Origin: JAFCUW01 sp049898325
Lineage (GTDB): Bacteria; Pseudomonadota; Gammaproteobacteria; Burkholderiales; Burkholderiaceae_D
NCBI RefSeq assembly: GCF_049898325.1
Contig: NZ_JAFCXL010000010.1
Coordinates: forward strand, 62,001-126,000
Direction of reading: 5' to 3'
DNA: 64,000 nt
This document shows positions 52,804-64,000 of this stretch, one piece after another. The notes under the pieces are model-generated. The model was given only the letters and a program-made list of their open reading frames with translations, had not been told where the DNA came from and searched no databases. The translations under genes were made by a program, and so were the position numbers. Numbering within the stretch: position 1 is the first letter of the stretch; each line of letters starts with the position of its first letter.

Positions 52804-52807
<4 letters not shown>
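52211..52807 (-). CDS. Sfp-type 4'-phosphopantetheinyl transferase
   Basis: A 198-residue enzyme that loads coenzyme A-derived phosphopantetheine on carrier domains. The motif GLDVMQIG corresponds to the conserved GIDVE, and FCRAWVRREAALKLRGEAL to WxxKEAxxK, with the basic cluster intact. The second acidic metal ligand of the first motif (Glu) is replaced by Met, which is unusual but occurs in some divergent members. Its ATG overlaps the stop of the peptide synthetase gene (ATGA), so the partner carrier is almost certainly that synthetase. Confidence 0.85.
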
Positions 52808-56829
<4,022 letters not shown>

Positions 56830-57125
56830 TCAGGTTCGGTTTGGCATAGGCGCCGCAGGGTGCGGGACCAGGCACCACCTTACAGTAAATTTGCCTGAAA
56901 CAAGGGCGCACGCGCACCTTTTTGGACCACTTCATGCTCCCGGCTGGCGCTTGCCGCCGTATTGCGGTAATTTTGGCGCCCTCACCGTGCAGTGTGGCGT
57001 TTCCGACAGGACCAGGCCCGAGGCGCGCCAATGAGCAGTACGCCATGCCCGCAGGCAGTATCAACATTTTACGGTGAAAGCGCCTCGTTTCAAGGGGCGC
57101 TGAGGCCATCTGCCGCTGCGGTCCC

Positions 57126-58346
57126 TTACGGCGCCAGCAGATCGGCGCGCGGCAGGTCCCACGGCGGCAGCGGTGCCGGGCAGGCGCGGTCCTTGAAAAG
57201 GTCCAGGTCGATGGCGGTAAAATTGCTCGCCACCGTGGTGCCGAAGCGCAGGTCCGAGGCGGTTGCGCCGTCGAGCAAGGGCGTGCGCGCAAAGCGCAGC
57301 CAGGCGTGCAGCCAGCAATCGGTGGCGGCGCGGCGGCGCAGCGCCTGCAGGCTGGCGCTGTTGTCACTGAGCAGCCCCAGCCCCAGCTGGGCGTCGACCG
57401 TGGTCAGCGCACCCGTCAAGGCGGCGGGGCAGGCCGTCACCGGCAGCAGGGCGGGCGCCAGGCTGAGCACGCCGCGGCGTACGTGGTAGGTGTCGCCCGT
57501 GCGTGCGCGCTCGATGGCGGCGAAACTCCAGCACAGGGGATTGGCGGGGTAGGCGGTGAGGGCGACATCGACCAGCACCGCGGACGGCGCGCGCCGCCCC
57601 AGTTCGGCCACCAGGCGCGCGCGCGCCGTCGCCGATCCCAGCGCCTGCATGCCGATGAACACCAGGCACAGGCCCAGGCCCGTGAGCAGGGACTGCCTCG
57701 GGCCCGCGCGCGCCGCGCCGGCCGCCGCCATGCCGACGGCCGCCAGCAGCACCAGCGAAGCCCAGTGCAGCAAGCCCGCCAGCGCGCAGGCGCCCAGCAG
57801 TGCCGCCAGCAGCAGCGCCAGGGCCCAGCGCAGCGGGCGGCGCCCGATCGTCATGAGCAGGGGCACGCCCGCGCCCAGCCAGAACAGCGGCTCGACGATG
57901 AACACCAGGTCGCCGTACAGCCAGCGCATGTCGAAGGGATAAAACGGGTGGATGCCGTAGGAATTCATCGAATCCATGCCGATGTGCAGCAGGAAGCCGC
58001 CGATCACCGTCCCCGCCAGCGCGCCGCGGGCAGGCGCGCTGGCGCTGAGCAGGTGGCGCGCCGCCGGCCAAAGCAGCCACAGCAAGGCGCACAGCAGCAG
58101 CGCCTGCGGTATCTCCAGCAGCAAGGTATGGGTGTGGCCCCGGTGATGCAGCAGGTAGCCCAGCGGCGCGGGCAGCAGCTTGACCAGCACCAGGTCCAGG
58201 TCGGGGAAATTGCTGGCGCAGGCACAGGCGGTGAGCAGCAGGCGGCGCCGGGTTTGCTGGGCGGGGGCGGCCGCTTCGGGGCGGACGCTGCGATGGAGCA
58301 GTTCGCCGACGGCGAGGCCGACGATGGTGTGGGTTAGATTGTCCAT
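57126..58346 (-). CDS. Membrane-bound metal-dependent hydrolase (YdjM/YbcI family)
   Basis: A 406-residue inner-membrane protein. The family's N-terminal motif is MDNLTHTIVGLAVGELLHRS, followed by the metal-binding stretch SNFPDLDLVLVKL, LHHRGHTHTLLLEIP and GFLLHIGMDSMNSYGIHPFY, which place the His and Asp ligands in the expected order. Several helices follow, then a non-conserved C-terminal domain of about 160 residues. LexA-regulated YdjM-like proteins are in this family. No SOS box was seen upstream. Substrate unknown. Confidence 0.88.
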   Translation of the reverse strand: MDNLTHTIVGLAVGELLHRSVRPEAAAPAQQTRRRLLLTACACASNFPDLDLVLVKLLPAPLGYLLHHRGHTHTLLLEIPQALLLCALLWLLWPAARHLLSASAPARGALAGTVIGGFLLHIGMDSMNSYGIHPFYPFDMRWLYGDLVFIVEPLFWLGAGVPLLMTIGRRPLRWALALLLAALLGACALAGLLHWASLVLLAAVGMAAAGAARAGPRQSLLTGLGLCLVFIGMQALGSATARARLVAELGRRAPSAVLVDVALTAYPANPLCWSFAAIERARTGDTYHVRRGVLSLAPALLPVTACPAALTGALTTVDAQLGLGLLSDNSASLQALRRRAATDCWLHAWLRFARTPLLDGATASDLRFGTTVASNFTAIDLDLFKDRACPAPLPPWDLPRADLLAP

Positions 58347-58554
58347 GGCGCAATATTACAGGGTCGCCCGCGATTGCTGCGGGCAGGCCGCCGCGGCCGC
58401 TGGCGGCGTGCGAAAGCCGGTGTATTGGCCGTTTGATTAATTTACAATGAGGGTTATCGCGCGCCGGCCTTGTCCCTGGGCATGGTGCGGGGCGCCGATG
58501 TCAAGACGCGCCGCTTTGCCACGGCCCCCTCATTTTCCTCACTGATTCCTGACC

Positions 58555-59040
58555 ATGCCCCTCACATCCCCTGCCGACGTTCCCTGCAAGGTCGAGCGCT
58601 CCCCCATCCACGGCAACGGGGTGTTCGCCACCCGCGCCATCGAAGCGGGCGAGCGCATCATCGAGTACACGGGCAAGCGCATCGACTGGCCCGAAGCCTT
58701 GCGCCGCACGGCAGCGGCCAATGGCCCCGTCAACCACACCTTTTATTTCAGCCTGGCCGATGGCCAGGTGATCGACGGTGGCGACGAGGGCAACGATGCC
58801 CGCTGGATCAACCACGCTTGCGGCCCCAACTGCGAGGCCTACGAAGACGAGGGCCGCGTGTTCATCCACGCCCTGCACCAGATCGAGGCGGGCGAGGAGC
58901 TCAACTATAACTATGCGCTGGTCTACGACGAGCGCCACACCAAGGCGGTGAAGAAATCGTTTGCCTGCCTGTGCGGCACGCCCGAGTGCCAGGGCACCAT
59001 GCTGGCGCCGAAAAAAAGGAAATCGCGGGCCGCTGGCTGA
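58555..59040 (+). CDS. SET-domain protein-lysine methyltransferase
   Basis: A 161-residue protein that is essentially one SET domain: GNGVFATRAIEAGERIIEYTG, the substrate/SAM-binding pseudoknot ARWINHACGPNCEAYEDEG, and GEELNYNYALVY, followed by the post-SET zinc-binding CLCGTPECQGTM. All catalytic motifs (NHxCxPNC, ELxYxY) and the three post-SET Cys are present. Basic tail KKRKSR. Bacterial SET proteins may methylate chromatin proteins or host histones; here the target is unknown. It shares no operon with neighbours. Confidence 0.93.
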   Translation: MPLTSPADVPCKVERSPIHGNGVFATRAIEAGERIIEYTGKRIDWPEALRRTAAANGPVNHTFYFSLADGQVIDGGDEGNDARWINHACGPNCEAYEDEGRVFIHALHQIEAGEELNYNYALVYDERHTKAVKKSFACLCGTPECQGTMLAPKKRKSRAAG

Positions 59041-59167
59041 AGCGGCAGCGCCGGCGTTGTTTTTCTGTGATGCAAGTTTTTCCGTGTCAGTCGGCATTTG
59101 GCGCGCGCTGCCGGCTGTGAGATACTCGGCCGCTAGATTCACTAGAGTAACTTTTTAGAGCGACCCG

Positions 59168-61507
<2,340 letters not shown>

Positions 61508-61520
61508 GCGCAGGCCCGTT

Positions 61521-62363
61521 TCAAGGCGCCAGGTTACTGGCGTGAAAGCGGATGTGATCGTGCATGAAGGTGGCGATGAAATAATAGCCGTGGTCGTAGC
61601 TGGCGTGGCGGCGGATTTCCAGGCGCTGGCCGGCCTGGGCGCAGGCGTTCTCGAATACATCGGGACGCAACTGCGTGCGCAGGAACTTGTCGCCCAGGCC
61701 CTGGTCGATCAGGATGCCCTTGGGGAAGGGCGCCTGCGCTTTACGCATCAGTTCGCTGGCATCGTACTGGGCCCACATGGCGTGGTCGCCCCCCAGGTAG
61801 GTCGTGAAGGCCTTTTCGCCCCACGGGCACAGCGAGGGGGCGGCGATGGGCGCGAACGCCGATACCGAGCGGAACAGGTCCGGATGGCGCAGCGCCATCA
61901 CCAGCGCGCCGTGGCCGCCCATCGAGTGGCCGAAAATGCCCACGCGGGCGCCATCGACGGCAAACTCGGCCAGCACCAGCGCGTGCAGTTCGAGCAGGTA
62001 GCTGTGCATGCGGTAGTGCGTGCGCCAGGGCGCCGCCGTGGCGTCGACATAAAAACCGGCGCCCACGCCCACTTCCCAGTCGTCCGCTTCACCGGGCACG
62101 CCGGCCCCGCGCGGGCTGGTGTCGGGCGCGACCAGGATCAGCCCCGCCTCGGCGGCGTAGCGCTGGGCCCCCGCCTTGGTCATGAAGGTTTCTTCGTTGC
62201 AGGTCAGGCCGGCCAGGTAGAACAGGGCGGGCAGGCGCTGGCCCGCCGGGGCGGCCGGGATGAACACGGAAAAACGCATCGGCAAGCCGATGGCGGTGGA
62301 GGCGTGGCGATAAAAACGTTGGGTGCCGCCGAAGCAGGCGTGTTCGCTGATCAATTCAAGCAT
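61521..62363 (-). CDS. fghA: S-formylglutathione hydrolase
   Basis: Splits S-formylglutathione to formate and glutathione in formaldehyde detoxification. At 280 residues it has the family's usual length. Visible hallmarks are LPALFYLAGLTCNEETFMTK, PDTSPRGAGVPGEADDWEVG, GAGFYVDATAAPW, the nucleophile elbow VGIFGHSMGGHGALVMAL and the terminal DHGYYFIATFMHDHIRFHA with the catalytic His. The usual partner, glutathione-dependent formaldehyde dehydrogenase, is not in the window. Confidence 0.95.
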   Translation of the reverse strand: MLELISEHACFGGTQRFYRHASTAIGLPMRFSVFIPAAPAGQRLPALFYLAGLTCNEETFMTKAGAQRYAAEAGLILVAPDTSPRGAGVPGEADDWEVGVGAGFYVDATAAPWRTHYRMHSYLLELHALVLAEFAVDGARVGIFGHSMGGHGALVMALRHPDLFRSVSAFAPIAAPSLCPWGEKAFTTYLGGDHAMWAQYDASELMRKAQAPFPKGILIDQGLGDKFLRTQLRPDVFENACAQAGQRLEIRRHASYDHGYYFIATFMHDHIRFHASNLAP

Positions 62364-62440
62364 GGCAGTTCCGGGTCAGGGTCAGGATGGCAGTATGCCT
62401 TCTGCGGCCAGGATTTGCCAACGCAAGCTTGCAAATTCGC

Positions 62441-63031
62441 CTATACCAGCTGGCAGGCGCCCAGCAGCGCCCCCGCTGCCAGCAGCCACAGCAAATGCAG
62501 CCGGGTGCGCCAGATGATCAGCCCCGCCACCAGCGCCAGCAGCCACAGCGGCCAGTCGCGCTGCGCCACGCCGCCGGCGGCGCCGAGGATGAAGCTGGTC
62601 GACATCAACAGGCCGATCACCATCGGCGCCATGCCTTGCTTGAAGGCGCGCACGGCGCGCAGTTCGCGGTTGCGCTGGCCCCACTGCGCCGCCACGTAGG
62701 TCAGCACGGTCGAGGGCAGCAGGATGCCGGTCATGGTCACCAGCACGCCCAGCATGGCGGCGGCGGTGCTGCCCGCGTTCAGGCCCACGTTCCAGCCCAT
62801 CAGGGCGACGAACAGCACGTTCGGCCCCGGCGCGGCCTGGGCCAGGGCGATCGATTCGTTAAACTGCGCCTGGGTCAGCCAGTGATTCTGCTCGACCAGG
62901 TAGCGGTGCATCTCGGCGGTGGTGGAAATGGCACCGCCCACCGACATCAGCGAGAGCATCAGGTAATGGGCGAACAGGTCGAGCCAGTCGGCCCAGCCCA
63001 GCACCAGGTGGACGGTGGCGGGCGCGCTCAT
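62441..63031 (-). CDS. Chromate transporter, short-chain half (second subunit)
   Basis: A 196-residue membrane protein with about six helices of the CHR family. The signature is GGAISTTAEMHRYLVEQNHW, SIALAQAAPGPNVLFVALMG and a later transmembrane pair. Short-chain members act as a pair, and the preceding gene is the other half; together they resemble the two-domain ChrA and may export chromate, or move sulfate. Its ATG overlaps the stop of the partner gene (ATGA), a sign of coupled translation. Confidence 0.9.
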   Translation of the reverse strand: MSAPATVHLVLGWADWLDLFAHYLMLSLMSVGGAISTTAEMHRYLVEQNHWLTQAQFNESIALAQAAPGPNVLFVALMGWNVGLNAGSTAAAMLGVLVTMTGILLPSTVLTYVAAQWGQRNRELRAVRAFKQGMAPMVIGLLMSTSFILGAAGGVAQRDWPLWLLALVAGLIIWRTRLHLLWLLAAGALLGACQLV

Positions 63032-63621
63032 GGCGCCAGCCGGCGCCAGGCGAGCGCCACGCCGAGGCCGCCCAGCCCCAGCAGGACCAGGCCCAGGCGG
63101 ACCTTGAACAGCGCCACCAGCACGAAGGCGGCGCCGGCGATGGCGATGCAGGCGGGCAGGGGCAGCGGGTTTTTTTTCAGCGCCACCGACAACTTGAGAC
63201 CGGCCGCACCGATCAGGCCGGCGGAGACGGCGGCCATGCCGCGCAAGGCGCCGGCGACCTGGACGTTGTCGGCAAAGCGCTGGTGCGCCACCGCCAGCAG
63301 CAGGATCACCAGCAGCGGCAGCGCCAGCATGCCGGCCAGTGCCGTCAGCGCGCCGGCCAGGCCGAAGTAGCGCCCGCCGATCATCAAGGCCAGGTTGACC
63401 ACGTTCGGGCCCGGCATGATCTGCGCCACCGCCCAGTCCTCGATGAATTCTTCGTGGGTCAGCCAGCCCTTGCGCTCGACCAGTTCGCGCTGGACGATGG
63501 CCATCACCCCGCCAAAACCCTGCAGGGCCAGCAAGGTAAAGGCGGTGAACAGCTCTCGCAGGGAGGCGGGGGCGGGGCGCGCCGGCCGCTGGGGCAGGGC
63601 GCAGGCGGATTCGGCTGGCAT
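63028..63621 (-). CDS. Chromate transporter, short-chain half (first subunit)
   Basis: A 197-residue membrane protein of the CHR family, with the motif FTLLALQGFGGVMAIVQREL, then VERKGWLTHEEFIEDWAVAQ, the conserved MPGPNVVNLALMIGGRYFG and four to six helices. A preceding Pro/Ala-rich tail of 20 residues is not conserved. It overlaps the second half by four bases. The divergent region to 63823 holds the promoter and nothing else recognised. Confidence 0.9.
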   Translation of the reverse strand: MPAESACALPQRPARPAPASLRELFTAFTLLALQGFGGVMAIVQRELVERKGWLTHEEFIEDWAVAQIMPGPNVVNLALMIGGRYFGLAGALTALAGMLALPLLVILLLAVAHQRFADNVQVAGALRGMAAVSAGLIGAAGLKLSVALKKNPLPLPACIAIAGAAFVLVALFKVRLGLVLLGLGGLGVALAWRRLAP

Positions 63622-63822
63622 GGCCGATTATCGCCCGTGGCCGGGCAACTGTCCATGCCATCGGCATGATGCCAATTGCATGGATCGGTTGCGTGCGCAG
63701 GCGAAAGTCATGGTACTGTTGGTGGGGCTTTCGATGGAAGCCTGACATTGACTTCGGCTTGTATTGACCGATACTCCGGGGACAGCGCCTCGCCGCCGAC
63801 TCTATTTGCAAGGAAGCGCACG

Positions 63823-64000
63823 ATGAATACGTTCAACAAGGCCGTCTCCGTCCATCCGCCCGCACCGACCTACCACGAGCGCACCGATGCGCGCTCGCGC
63901 GACATGGTCGATCACGCCATCGCCGTGCAAGCGTGCGCGAGCACCATGTCCGCCGTCGAGTATCTCAAATCCCATGGTGTGGCCCACCACGTCATCGAGC
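63823..64000 (+). CDS. Small hypothetical protein, start only
   Basis: The first 59 codons of a gene cut by the window edge. AAGGA lies 10-14 bases before the ATG, and codon use is typical of the window. The start reads MNTFNKAVSVHPPAPTYHER, followed by a helix (RDMVDHAIAVQACASTMSAV, EYLKSHGVAHHVIE). I do not recognise a family; it resembles short cytoplasmic hypotheticals in related genomes. It could be a small regulatory protein of up to about 80 residues, but the end is not visible. Confidence 0.65.
   Translation, partial: MNTFNKAVSVHPPAPTYHERTDARSRDMVDHAIAVQACASTMSAVEYLKSHGVAHHVIE

Overview
The window is GC-rich, densely coded chromosomal DNA with short intergenic gaps. Its gene content fits a betaproteobacterium of the Oxalobacteraceae (Massilia/Duganella/Janthinobacterium type). 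The signs are a PEP-CTERM exported protein, a very large two-partner-secreted adhesin, a bacteriophytochrome, many TonB-dependent receptors and sensory proteins, and Massilia-like small hypotheticals. This placement rests on gene style, not on a marker gene. No rRNA, tRNA, CRISPR array or intact mobile element was seen.

Layout. 1-1247 (-): start of a bacteriophytochrome, cut by the window edge. 1248-1818: palindrome-rich divergent control region. 1819-14573 (+): two-partner secretion locus, an FhaC/ShlB-type transporter and a 3,675-residue FHA-type adhesin with about 14 propeller-like repeats and a YDG-domain array repeating every 1,299 bp. 14825-15622: remnant of a chemotaxis receptor. 15751-21695 (-): outer-membrane barrel protein, PepSY-TM protein and siderophore receptor, with a Fur-like box upstream. 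21938-24505: flavohemoprotein Hmp, a FliD-like protein and the nitric-oxide sensor NsrR. 24763-35488: acetyltransferase, TPR glycosyltransferase-like protein, lipoprotein, MFS exporter, primase-like protein, App1-type phosphatase, hydrolase, and a divergent pirin/LysR pair. 35620-38715: hybrid histidine kinase, whose 3' end runs into a duplicated, highly structured repeat (38703-38990). 39062-41219: acetyltransferase, short stress protein, IS1182-type transposase remnant and PEP-CTERM protein. 41220-43600 (-): AI-2E family permease translationally coupled to a cytochrome c. 43784-47420 (-): TauD-type dioxygenase plus sulfonate/taurine-type ABC transporter operon. 47748-52152: glutathione transferase, methyltransferase, an unusual CxxC-array/membrane/Sel1 protein and a PhnA-type zinc protein. 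52211-56829 (-): Pls/PosA-type peptide synthetase with an overlapping phosphopantetheinyl transferase. 57126-63621: membrane metal-dependent hydrolase, SET-domain methyltransferase, diguanylate cyclase, S-formylglutathione hydrolase and a pair of half-size chromate transporters. 63823-64000: start of a small unknown gene.

Themes. Several genes point to surface attachment and signalling (adhesin, phytochrome, hybrid kinase, diguanylate cyclase). Others serve iron acquisition with nitric-oxide defence, and sulfur-source scavenging. The least explained items are the 141-bp structured repeat pair, the CxxC/Sel1 membrane protein, the Pls-like synthetase pair and a degenerate primase-like protein. 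None is a clear-cut new multi-gene system.
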